A stretch of DNA of 64,000 nucleotides, from contig JAJQDE010000053.1 of the NCBI GenBank assembly GCA_021202335.1, positions 42,551-106,550 of the forward strand, given 5' to 3'. Below the pieces are notes generated by a model. It worked only from the letters and a program-made list of their open reading frames with translations, was not told where the DNA came from and searched no databases. This DNA comes from Lachnospiraceae bacterium (lineage in GTDB: Bacteria; Bacillota; Clostridia; Lachnospirales; Lachnospiraceae). Positions 52,486 through 60,338 of this stretch are shown here, piece after piece. The first letter of the stretch is position 1; every line of letters begins with the position of its first letter. Position numbers and translations under genes: made by a program.

Positions 52486-54048
52486 CTAAATATTGCTCTT
52501 TTTCTGCCTGATTACAGGCTTTATGTTAAACACTTCCTCAAAAAACATCGAATTTCGCCCGAACAGCTCAAGCTCCAGCGTCATGTCCGCGTTCGTTTCC
52601 ACCGTAAGCACCATCTGATTGCCGTCGTTTGTAATCTTTAAGCTGCCAAACTTCCCCTTATGGCTCAGGTCAAGCCCCTCCGCAAGCCTGATAATAGCGG
52701 TAAGCTTTGCTATGCGAAGGTAAGAGCTTACGTCAAGCGACCCTGCTCTGCCGAGAGTGCTGTAATATTCAAAGCTTTCCGTGGAATATTTGGCAATTTT
52801 TGCCACGATTTCCCTTTCCAAATGTGACAGCCCTATGATTTCCGTAGCCATGATTATGCTGTATGAGCTTTCCCCCACATTGGTAAGGCTGATATATCTG
52901 CCACATTCGCTTAAAATTGCCGCAAGCTGCAAAAGCAGCCTGTCGCGCGCCGAAAAGCCGTAGCTTTTTTTCATACTGTCAAAAATCGCAAGCGCAATCA
53001 TTTCCCTGCCTGCCGTTCTTCTCTCTATGCTGTGATATCGCCTGTTGATATCCCTTGCACACGCAAGGATATCCCTTTCAAAGCTGTGCACGCTCCCCTC
53101 CTGCGATACCGATAAGAGCTTATTGTTTTCCGCGTATTCATACGCCATTCCGTCGCAAAGCCCCACGCCCGGCGCCCACAGCATCTCCGCGCCGAAGGTT
53201 TTTACCATATGCTTAAGCATCAGCGACGACAGATATAAAAGGGAAATATTTTCCTGCGCGATACCCAGTGAAGGCGCGATTTCCTTTGTTTCCTTCTTTT
53301 TCATGGAGTCCACAAATTCCAAAAAAACCGAGGCGTCGACCTGTCCCTTTTTATTCATCCGCAGATAATTTCTCCGCAAAATCAGCGACACATAATCGTC
53401 AATCAAAATAATGTTTTGTATTCTCCTGTCGCCCATAAACATTTCTTTGAAGCTTTCAATCCCCTCACCGACAATCTCCTCCACCAGCTCCTCAAGCTGA
53501 TAGCTGCGATATGACACGCGTGTCAGTTCCTCCCTCATCCGGAGCACGCCGGGACGCATGTTCTGTGTGGTCACAAGGCTGTCCTCGTCAAAAAGCGAGA
53601 TTTGGACGCTTCCGCCACCGATATCAATGAACGCCGTGCTTTTTTCGATGATGTTCTGAAAATCATCGCCAACCGACGCCACGGATTTATAGTTCAGGAA
53701 CCGCTGCTCGGAATTGCTGAGCACCTCAATCCTGATACCGGTCCTCGTCCGTATCTGGTCGAGCAAAATCATGACATTCTGTGTTTCCCTTATCGCGCTG
53801 GTGCCGTATGCCTTGTAGTCGTCCACCTTATAGGCTTTCATAATCTGAGTAAATTCTCCCAAAAGCCTGCAAAGCTCATCAACCCTGTCATTGCTGATTT
53901 TCCCCGTAAAATAAGAGTCCGTTCCAAGCTCTATTCTGTGCCTGATGTGGTCTGTTTCCTTAATTCCGTTTTTAGCGGATATCTCGTAAATCTTCATAGC
54001 AAGCTCATATGAGCCGACATCAATCGCGGCAAAGGTTTTGTATGCCAT
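52486..54048 (-). CDS. ppx: Exopolyphosphatase / pppGpp phosphohydrolase (Ppx/GppA) with HD-type C-terminus
   Basis: This 520-aa protein splits terminal phosphates from polyphosphate or pppGpp. The actin-like N-terminal half has the phosphate-binding loops FAAIDVGSYELAMKI (5-19) and AFIDIGGGSVQIS (about 141-153). A helical HD-type domain follows (about 310-480; LLLQLAAILSECGRYISL). In this domain the usual HD His-Asp pair is not obvious (ECGRY takes its place). The start ATG 54048 is preferred over 54066 because GGGGTGAAAG lies before it. It is between pheA and ppk1 on the same strand. Confidence 0.9.
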   Translation of the reverse strand: MAYKTFAAIDVGSYELAMKIYEISAKNGIKETDHIRHRIELGTDSYFTGKISNDRVDELCRLLGEFTQIMKAYKVDDYKAYGTSAIRETQNVMILLDQIRTRTGIRIEVLSNSEQRFLNYKSVASVGDDFQNIIEKSTAFIDIGGGSVQISLFDEDSLVTTQNMRPGVLRMREELTRVSYRSYQLEELVEEIVGEGIESFKEMFMGDRRIQNIILIDDYVSLILRRNYLRMNKKGQVDASVFLEFVDSMKKKETKEIAPSLGIAQENISLLYLSSLMLKHMVKTFGAEMLWAPGVGLCDGMAYEYAENNKLLSVSQEGSVHSFERDILACARDINRRYHSIERRTAGREMIALAIFDSMKKSYGFSARDRLLLQLAAILSECGRYISLTNVGESSYSIIMATEIIGLSHLEREIVAKIAKYSTESFEYYSTLGRAGSLDVSSYLRIAKLTAIIRLAEGLDLSHKGKFGSLKITNDGNQMVLTVETNADMTLELELFGRNSMFFEEVFNIKPVIRQKKSNI

Positions 54049-54066
54049 GCTTTCACCCCATTTCAA

Positions 54067-55197
54067 TCAATAATTTCCGAGTATTTTCATATTATGCGTT
54101 TCTTCCCTTAAGCCCCGCAACGCGTTCTTTACGTCACTGTCCGTAAGCTTCCCCTCAAAATCAAGGAAAAATCTGTATTCCCAGTTTCTTCCGGGAATCG
54201 GTCTTGACTCCACCTTATTTATATTCAGCCCGTTATACAGCATATGCGAAAGCGCGTGATACAGTGCGCCGCTCTCGTGATTGAGTTCAAAGCAAAGGCT
54301 GATTTTCGAGGCGTCGCCCGTAAATACCTTTTGGTTCGTCACGATGATAAAGCGCGTTGAATTTTCCTTTAGGTCATTTACGCCCCGCTCAAGGATTTCA
54401 AGCCCGTATGTCCCCGCTGCCGCCTCACCCGCAATCGCCGCCTGCGTCTTATCTTTATCGTCTGCAACCTTCTTTGCCGCAAAGGCATTGTTTTTCATGC
54501 TTATCTGCTGCCAGCCCTTTTCCAGCAGATAGTGCGCGCTCTGCATAAGCGACTGCGGGTGTGAGTAAACCGTCCTGATATCCTCAAGCCTTGTCCCCGG
54601 AACCGCCATCAGACATTGCTCAATCCTTATCACCTGCTCACCGACAATATAATTTTCAAATTCCACCAGCAAATCATAAATCTCGCTCACTATTCCCGCA
54701 GATGAGTTTTCGATAGGAAGCACCGCAAAATCCGCGCTGCCCTCGTCAATCGCAAGCATAGCGTCCCGAAAGGTGTCCACATTAAAGCTGTCCACATTTT
54801 CTCCAAAATATTCCATCATGGCAGCCTGCGAGTACGCACCCTCCGCTCCCTGAAACACCACACGGCACTTCCTGACGTCCAAACGCTCAAGCTCCGTAAA
54901 CGCAAGCCGCCCGCCGCCTGTGTGCTCCTCGATTATCCGATATTGCAGCTTCCTGCTTATTGACATTATCTGCTCATACAAATCCCTTATTCCATGCGCG
55001 TTAAACTCATTATGCGTCAGCGCGCTCACAGCCGCAAGCTTCTGCTCCTCACGCTCCTTATCAAACACGCGCATACCGCACTGCGTCTTATACTCCGCGA
55101 CCTGTGCGCACAGCTCCATTCTTTTCTCGTAAAGCTCCACAATGCTTTTGTCAATTTCATCAAGCTTTGTCCTGAGCAAAGATAAATCCAAGTCCAT
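54067..55197 (-). CDS. pheA: Bifunctional chorismate mutase / prephenate dehydratase (P-protein)
   Basis: This 376-aa protein makes phenylpyruvate. Residues 1-90 are a chorismate mutase helix bundle (LLRTKLDEIDKSIVELYEKR, then RVFDKEREEQKL). Residues about 105-285 are the prephenate dehydratase domain (VVFQGAEGAYSQAAM, LPIENSSAGIV, then KENSTRFIIV with the catalytic Thr). Residues about 295-376 form an ACT domain (ELNHESGALYHALSHML, ESRPIPGRNWEYRFFLDFEG) for phenylalanine feedback. The start ATG 55197 follows GAGGG. Longer starts up to 55290 are in the leader. It is the first gene of the pheA-ppx-ppk1-maf run. Confidence 0.95.
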   Translation of the reverse strand: MDLDLSLLRTKLDEIDKSIVELYEKRMELCAQVAEYKTQCGMRVFDKEREEQKLAAVSALTHNEFNAHGIRDLYEQIMSISRKLQYRIIEEHTGGGRLAFTELERLDVRKCRVVFQGAEGAYSQAAMMEYFGENVDSFNVDTFRDAMLAIDEGSADFAVLPIENSSAGIVSEIYDLLVEFENYIVGEQVIRIEQCLMAVPGTRLEDIRTVYSHPQSLMQSAHYLLEKGWQQISMKNNAFAAKKVADDKDKTQAAIAGEAAAGTYGLEILERGVNDLKENSTRFIIVTNQKVFTGDASKISLCFELNHESGALYHALSHMLYNGLNINKVESRPIPGRNWEYRFFLDFEGKLTDSDVKNALRGLREETHNMKILGNY

Positions 55198-55255
55198 TTT
55201 TCCCTCGTTTCCGCGAATTTCAGTCCGCTGATGTTTTTTGTACATTATTTCTTTT

Positions 55256-55284
55256 AGTATAACACACCCCGGATATTTTGTAAA
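55256..55284 (-). promoter_or_regulatory. Sigma-A-type promoter for the pheA-ppx-ppk1-maf run
   Basis: On the minus strand TTTACA (55284-55279) is followed after 17 bases by TATACT (55261-55256), 58 bases before the pheA start codon. Confidence 0.68.
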
Positions 55285-55389
55285 AAGCAATAGTAATGAA
55301 TTTAAAAATTATAATTGAGATTTTTTCTTTTCTTTTTGTGCCGGATTCATTATAATGGAAATGGAATTAAACCAAAACGGAAGGTTAGT

Positions 55390-55542
55390 GTGAAAAATAA
55401 GCTCGATAGCTTATTTTTCACAGAACAAACTTTGTTTGTTCTCGCTATTTGTGCCGGAGCGTCACAAATAGCTTTGATGGCAGACGCAAATCTGATATTT
55501 GCGTCGCCCCGTCGCGTAAAACGCTCCGGAATGGAGATTATT
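55390..55542 (+). repeat. Structured 5' repeat element, copy B (upstream of the DUF5050-type gene)
   Basis: This is the fullest copy. Hairpin I has 14-base arms (55390-55403 and 55408-55421). Hairpin II is GAACAAAC/GTTTGTTC (55423-55430 and 55434-55441). Hairpin III is GCTATTTGTG/CACAAATAGC (55444-55453 and 55463-55472) with loop CCGGAGCGT (55454-55462). Hairpin IV is GACGCAAAT/ATTTGCGTC (55483-55491 and 55497-55505). Mini-hairpin V is GCGT/ACGC (55514-55517 and 55521-55524). The loop of III is complementary over nine bases to ACGCTCCGG (55521-55529), just before the site GGAGA. V and the loop pairing exclude each other. A GTG at 55390 behind GGAAGG opens 51 codons that run in frame into the gene at 55543. 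A TATAAT box (55351-55356) lies 34 bases upstream. Confidence 0.87.
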
Positions 55543-56583
55543 ATGAAAAAAAGGGTCATTGCAATAATTTGTATCGCTTTTATCGTGGCAGGCTGCGCGC
55601 TTTTGGCAGTATATGAGCACATTCAGAGCAGCGTGCCCGAAAATCCGGCAGGGACAGTCGGAAATACCTCGGGAAATCTCTATAACGGCGGTCTGTTCTG
55701 TGAAAATGACGGGTATGTATATTTTTCCAACGCCTACGACTCCGGCACGCTCTACCGCATGCTCCCCGACGAATCAGCAGTTGAAAAGCTAAGCTCGGCA
55801 TCCGTATCGTCCATCAACGCGGACGGCAAATTCCTGTATTTTTATCAGAGCGGTTCAAGCGGGAGCGCGGGGCTTGGCTATCTGATAAATTCCTACGGCG
55901 TATTCCGCATGGCAAAGGAGAAGGCAGACAATATTTCCTGCCTTGACCGGGTTCTTGGGCAATACGTGATTTTGGCGGACAACACGGTTTACTACACCTC
56001 GTTGGAAAGCGATGTGTCCCTGATGAGCCTAGGAACGGACGGAAGCGATAAGGAAATGCTCCTTCAGCTTGACATTCTTCCTGTCAGCGTACAGGACTCA
56101 ACCTTTTATTACATAAACAATACCGACAACCTTCACCTGATGGCATTGGACTTAAACACAAAGACCTCAAGGCAGGTGCTTTCCGAGGACGTTTACATGC
56201 CGATCATCGAGGGAAACACTGTTTACGGCATCGACATTCACGATAACTACTCGCTTATAAGCCTTGATATCTCCACCGGCGAAAAAACGCTGCTGGACAG
56301 CGACAGAACCGACATGCTCAATGTGACCGACAGCTATATTTATTACCAGACCTCCGGCGAAACGCCGCAGTTAAAGCGCATCAGGCGCGACGGCTCGGAC
56401 ATGGAGATAGTGATGGACGGCGCTTATTCAAACATTAACGCCACCTCAAGATATGTTTATTTCACGGACTTTAACAGCGATGTCCCTGTTTACAGGACCT
56501 CCGTGTCGGGCGCAGTCAGCGTTGCCGCCTTTGACGCTGCCTCAGACGCGGCGCTTGAGGAAATAAGCGGGAACGATGATTAG
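55543..56583 (+). CDS. Secreted/membrane-anchored DUF5050-type beta-propeller-like protein
   Basis: This 346-aa protein begins MKKRVIAIICIAFIVAGCALL, an N-terminal membrane segment that includes VAGC, a possible lipobox. The rest is made of repeated strands of about 40-45 residues of the kind YVYFSNAYDSGTLYRM, FYYINNTDNLHLMALDL, YIYYQTSGETPQLKRI and YVYFTDFNSDVPVYRT. This is the DUF5050 / six-bladed propeller pattern seen on Gram-positive cell surfaces. Its ligand is unknown. The ATG at 55543 has GGAGA 5 bases upstream. Element B may add a 51-residue extension if translation starts at GTG 55390. A promoter-like box stands upstream of the element. Confidence 0.83.
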   Translation: MKKRVIAIICIAFIVAGCALLAVYEHIQSSVPENPAGTVGNTSGNLYNGGLFCENDGYVYFSNAYDSGTLYRMLPDESAVEKLSSASVSSINADGKFLYFYQSGSSGSAGLGYLINSYGVFRMAKEKADNISCLDRVLGQYVILADNTVYYTSLESDVSLMSLGTDGSDKEMLLQLDILPVSVQDSTFYYINNTDNLHLMALDLNTKTSRQVLSEDVYMPIIEGNTVYGIDIHDNYSLISLDISTGEKTLLDSDRTDMLNVTDSYIYYQTSGETPQLKRIRRDGSDMEIVMDGAYSNINATSRYVYFTDFNSDVPVYRTSVSGAVSVAAFDAASDAALEEISGNDD

Positions 56584-56668
56584 CGCATCCTCGCGAAACA
56601 TTTTATCGTATAAGACGGGCTTTCCCATACAATGAATAAGGCAAGGGATAACAGGTTATGCTGATAGC

Positions 56669-57136
56669 ATGAAAAAAAACGTTAATCCCTTACCTTTTTT
56701 ATTGGAAAAGCTTTTAAATATTTTTAAAGACTTTGTCAGATGCGGCGTGACCGGCTGGTGCATGGAAATTGTCTTTACCTCTTTGGGGGCGCTCCGCCGC
56801 CGCCAAATGCAGCTCGTCGGGCAAACCTCCCTGTATATGTTTCCCATTTACGGAAGCGCCGCCCTTTTCAAGCCCGTATTTTCCCTTACCAAAAGGCTTG
56901 CCCTGCCTCTGCGCGGTCTTTTTTACGCGGCGGCAATATTTACCGCAGAGTTTTTAAGCGGAACGCTGCTCTCAAAGCGCCGTGTCTTCCCGTGGAACTA
57001 TGACCGTTACCGCTGGCATGTAAACGGACTCATCAGGCTTGATTTCCTGCCCCTCTGGTTCATGGCAGGTCTTTTATATGAGCATATCCTCACGACTCCG
57101 GCAGAAAATACTGATAAAACGCCACATGGTCCTTAA
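56669..57136 (+). CDS. Putative ABC transporter permease (CmpB-type family)
   Basis: This 155-aa membrane protein matches the small family labelled putative ABC transporter permease (PF06541 type). The conserved runs are GWCMEIVFTS (about 29-38), GQTSLYMFPIYGSAAL, LPLRGLFYAAAIFTAEF and the end YRWHVNGLIRLDFLPLWFMAGLLYE. Four membrane spans are expected. No ATPase partner is close, and the transporter label for this family is weak. The start ATG 56669 has AAGGG about 20 bases away, so initiation is uncertain. Its last 47 bases overlap the convergent carboxypeptidase gene. Confidence 0.8.
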   Translation: MKKNVNPLPFLLEKLLNIFKDFVRCGVTGWCMEIVFTSLGALRRRQMQLVGQTSLYMFPIYGSAALFKPVFSLTKRLALPLRGLFYAAAIFTAEFLSGTLLSKRRVFPWNYDRYRWHVNGLIRLDFLPLWFMAGLLYEHILTTPAENTDKTPHGP

Positions 57137-58313
57137 TGCAGCGCCATGCGGTTGTTGAATGTGCGCTCACGCAGATATACAGCTTTCCGTCGTTTCCGAT
57201 GCTCAGGCTGGCAGCGCAGTTTCCCGACTGCGCAACGTAGCCCGTCTTTGCGCAGAGCACCTCGCCGTGCGTATCGCTGTCCTCTATCCTTCTGAGAAAC
57301 AGGTTTGACAGCGTGATACCGTCCGGATGCTCCGCCGTGGATGAGGTCGTGTACATATGCGTTGAAAGCACCTCCCGGCAGAACTCATTGTCATACGCCG
57401 CTTTCAATATGACAGCCATGTCATAAACCGTGCTGTAATGGTTCTCGTCATACAAGCCCACACAGTTTGTAAAATGCGAGGTTTCCGAAAGACCAAGCTC
57501 CTCAAGCTTTTCATTCATAAGCTCCACAAACTCCTCATGCGAGCCCGCCACATACTTTGCAAGCCCAAGCGCCGCGTCAGCGCCCGACGGGAGCACTGTC
57601 CCGTAAAACAAATCATTGACGGTAACACATTCCCCGACCTCAAAGCCCGCGCTGCTGCAATCGTTTGAATAACTGTAATCCGTTATGTCAATGGTAATCT
57701 CAAATGTGTCGTCTGCATCCGTGATGTGCTCCGCCGCCACCAAAACCGTCAGTATCTTTGTCATGGAAGCGGGGCTGATACGCTCCTTTGCGCCCTTCTG
57801 CGCAAGAATCCGTCCCTCCTCCACATCAATAAATACGATATTTTCACTCACCGAATCGCCCACTGTGCCTATAGTATTTTCGTCCGCTTCTGCCGTAAGC
57901 GCCGGCTCGCTGTTTTTTCCGCCAAGCGTTTGAAGACCCTGCTCCTCAACAAAAGCGGTCTGCTCCTGCGCAAGCCCCGAAAACGGCATCGTAATATCGG
58001 TACAGGCAAGGTTTACGCCCGACGCCAAAACAATCTCCTGCGAGTCTGCGCTCTCCGATACGCTCTCCCGGCTGCCCGACGCAAGCTTCACCACGCCGCA
58101 CGCCAATAAAATACACAGCAGCACACATGCCGCCGCAATCGGCGCCGCCAGCCTGCGCATACGAAGCTGCCTCTCCTTTTGGCGCTTCATTTCATTTATC
58201 CGTTCCCTGCGCCTGCGCGCACGCTCCTCGTCCTGCGCGGTAAAATCGTACTCCTCTTCCTCCAAAACCCTCAGTGCCGCCGCCCTGCTGTCGTTTTCAT
58301 AATCCCCGGCCAT
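57090..58313 (-). CDS. D-alanyl-D-alanine carboxypeptidase (penicillin-binding protein, DacF-like)
   Basis: This 407-aa serine peptidase trims the terminal D-Ala of peptidoglycan stem peptides. A cytoplasmic Arg/Glu-rich region of about 55 residues and one membrane span come first (about 58-80, APIAAACVLLCILLACGVV). The active-site Ser is in SMTK (SxxK, within SPASMTKIL). The second motif reads SGAD where SxN is usual. The third is KTG in CAKTGYVAQSG. The amphipathic C-terminal domain of some relatives is missing. The start ATG 58313 is preferred because AGGAGG lies 14 bases upstream, while a TTG at 58340 has no site. It is a single-gene unit. Confidence 0.9.
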   Translation of the reverse strand: MAGDYENDSRAAALRVLEEEEYDFTAQDEERARRRRERINEMKRQKERQLRMRRLAAPIAAACVLLCILLACGVVKLASGSRESVSESADSQEIVLASGVNLACTDITMPFSGLAQEQTAFVEEQGLQTLGGKNSEPALTAEADENTIGTVGDSVSENIVFIDVEEGRILAQKGAKERISPASMTKILTVLVAAEHITDADDTFEITIDITDYSYSNDCSSAGFEVGECVTVNDLFYGTVLPSGADAALGLAKYVAGSHEEFVELMNEKLEELGLSETSHFTNCVGLYDENHYSTVYDMAVILKAAYDNEFCREVLSTHMYTTSSTAEHPDGITLSNLFLRRIEDSDTHGEVLCAKTGYVAQSGNCAASLSIGNDGKLYICVSAHSTTAWRCIKDHVAFYQYFLPES

Positions 58314-58433
58314 CAATATCGTCCATTCCTCCTGCGCCAATAATTGCTATTTTTCCGACCGTCCTGCGCGGTAAAAACAGACGGCTTATTTTTACATGTA
58401 CGAATAAGTATAACATATAATCCGACAAATTTG

Positions 58434-58464
58434 TATAAAAAAAGTGCCATACGGCACTTTTTTT
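58434..58464 (-). terminator. Rho-independent terminator of the sugar-transporter operon
   Basis: AAAGTGCC (58441-58448) pairs with GGCACTTT (58453-58460) around a 4-base loop with A and T runs on both sides. It lies 11 bases past the stop of the last permease gene and may also stop plus-strand transcripts. Confidence 0.93.
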
Positions 58465-58474
58465 ACTGATTTTA

Positions 58475-59341
58475 TTAACCCTTCACTGCTCCTACCGTCA
58501 TACCGTCAATGATATAACGCTGGAAAATAAGGAAAATCACAAAAATCGGAACAATACCAAAGATTGAACCCGCAATAAGAACATCATAGTTATTGCCGTA
58601 TGGCGTCAGCAGCGTGTTTAAGCCAATCGGAAGCGTAAATTTTTCCGCTCCTCTGAGCACCAAAAGCGGCCAAAGAATGGCATTCCAGGTTCCCATCGCG
58701 CAAAGGATTCCCATTGCCGCAAACGCCGGCTTTGTAATCGGAAGCATGATTTTAACGGAAATTCCATACTCCGTCGCACCGTCAATGCGCGCCGCATCCA
58801 AAAGCTCCTTTGGCAGACCCATCATATATTGCCGGAAGAAAAATATTGTCGAAGCCCCACACAGCCCCGGAAGCATGACGCCCGCATAGGTATCTACCAA
58901 ATTGAGCGAAATAACCTCCTGATACAACGGAAGCATCAGTATTTCAAACGGAACCATCATCGTCGCAATGACGAGGAAAAACAGCAGGTTTTTCAGCTTA
59001 TACTCATACATCGCCAGACCGTATGCCACAAAATAGCAGATAATCAGGGTAAGAACCACGGTCAAAATCGTAATGAGCAGTGAATTTTTATACCACATGA
59101 AATATTTTTTTCCATCCGCATTGTTGCCGAACAGATACTTGTAGTTATCCAGCGTCATTGTGGAAAAATCCAAATTGATTGCCAAGCCCCGCCGTATCAG
59201 CTCCGTACCCGGTCTGAAGGACGCCAGCAGGCCCGCAAACACCGGGAAAATAATCAATGCGCAGAGGATTGCGAAAAATCCCGTGGCAAACACCGAAGCT
59301 ACCTTTGTTTTGGTCGTCGTAACCTTTGAGTCCTTTGCCAT
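58475..59341 (-). CDS. ABC sugar transporter permease (MalG/AraQ type)
   Basis: This 288-aa inner-membrane subunit of a carbohydrate importer has six spans. The EAA loop reads EYGISVKIMLPITKPAFA... (about 185-205) and carries the usual EAA-x3-G-equivalent DGATEYGI. It ends YIIDGMTVGAVKG as in MalG-type permeases. It starts 4 bases after the other permease gene behind GGAGAAG. It works with the MalF-type permease and the binding protein upstream. The ATPase subunit is not in this window. A shared MsmK-type ATPase elsewhere is the usual solution. Confidence 0.95.
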   Translation of the reverse strand: MAKDSKVTTTKTKVASVFATGFFAILCALIIFPVFAGLLASFRPGTELIRRGLAINLDFSTMTLDNYKYLFGNNADGKKYFMWYKNSLLITILTVVLTLIICYFVAYGLAMYEYKLKNLLFFLVIATMMVPFEILMLPLYQEVISLNLVDTYAGVMLPGLCGASTIFFFRQYMMGLPKELLDAARIDGATEYGISVKIMLPITKPAFAAMGILCAMGTWNAILWPLLVLRGAEKFTLPIGLNTLLTPYGNNYDVLIAGSIFGIVPIFVIFLIFQRYIIDGMTVGAVKG

Positions 59342-59344
59342 AGT

Positions 59345-60241
59345 CTACTTCTCCTCCTTCTTAAACGTGCCGTTGAGCACAAGCTGTACCATATTGATTA
59401 TAAGTGCAATCACAAGGAGTACCACGCCAACCGCACACGCGTATCCCATCTGATTTTTCTCAATACCTCGTTTATACAGATATCCGACAATCGTAAGTCC
59501 GATGTTGTTCGGCGAGTTGTTCCCCGCCCACAGCATGTAAGACTCCAAAAACATTGAAAGCCCTGCATAAACGGAAATTGTAACCACATAGACAGTGGTC
59601 GGCTTTAAGAGCGGAATGGTTATGTACCTGAACTTTTGAATACCGCTCGCGCCGTCTATCTCAGCCGCCTCATACAGCGATTCATCAATGCTTTTCAGAC
59701 CCGACAGGAAATAAAGCATATTTACGCCGGTCCATCTCCAGCACGCCACAAGCAGCAATGCGCCCATAGCAGTTCCTTTCATTTTCAGCCATTTAAATGT
59801 ACCTAAGCCGAGCGCCTGTGTAATCACGTTCATCTGACCTGTTGAATATTCCGAAAACATCAATCGAAACAGCGTACCTGAAATAACCACCGACGTCAGC
59901 GCCGGCAGATACATCAGCGCCTTCCACACACCCTTTGCCTTCACAAGGCGGCTGTCCATCAGTACCGCAAAAAGCATCGGGAACGGAATAAGCAGCACCA
60001 AGGTAAGCAGCATGTATTCCGCGCTGTTCAGGATTGCCGTGTGGAAAACGGTATCCTTCAGTAATTTTGCATAATTATCCAGCCCGACCCATGACGTGCC
60101 CTTCGGTTCAATATTTTGGAAGCTCATCACAATGGAGCTGCAAAGCGGATAAATCCAAAAAATTGCAAAGCTCAAGATAAACGGCAGCACAAACACATAC
60201 GGAGCCACCTTCTGTGAATAAAGAAATTTTTTAATCTTCAC
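59345..60241 (-). CDS. ABC sugar transporter permease (MalF/AraP type)
   Basis: This 298-aa permease begins with a conserved N-terminal stretch (QKVAPYVFVLPFILSFAIFW). The EAA loop AAEIDGASGIQKFRYITIPLL is in the expected place (about 195-215, quoted to 20 residues or less as AAEIDGASGIQKF and RYITIPLL). The start is GTG at 60241, placed 6 bases after GGAGAGAGG. The longer frame from 60283 would begin inside the attenuator hairpin and is rejected. The pair forms the channel for the sugar taken up by the lipoprotein encoded just upstream. Confidence 0.94.
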   Translation of the reverse strand: MKIKKFLYSQKVAPYVFVLPFILSFAIFWIYPLCSSIVMSFQNIEPKGTSWVGLDNYAKLLKDTVFHTAILNSAEYMLLTLVLLIPFPMLFAVLMDSRLVKAKGVWKALMYLPALTSVVISGTLFRLMFSEYSTGQMNVITQALGLGTFKWLKMKGTAMGALLLVACWRWTGVNMLYFLSGLKSIDESLYEAAEIDGASGIQKFRYITIPLLKPTTVYVVTISVYAGLSMFLESYMLWAGNNSPNNIGLTIVGYLYKRGIEKNQMGYACAVGVVLLVIALIINMVQLVLNGTFKKEEK

Positions 60242-60270
60242 AAGCCTCTCTCCTTTTCTTTTCAAACAAC

Positions 60271-60309
60271 AAGGGCACCCCAAAAGCCTATGACTTTTGA
60301 TATGCCCTT
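60271..60309 (-). promoter_or_regulatory. Intercistronic hairpin between the binding protein and permease genes
   Basis: AAGGGCA (60271-60277) pairs with TGCCCTT (60303-60309), and inside it CAAAAG (60281-60286) pairs with CTTTTG (60294-60299). A weak TTGTTTG follows on the minus strand. Such stems commonly lower expression of permease genes relative to the binding protein. Confidence 0.7.
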
Positions 60310-60338
60310 ATCATCGCCTTCCGTTGAATGATTTTATA

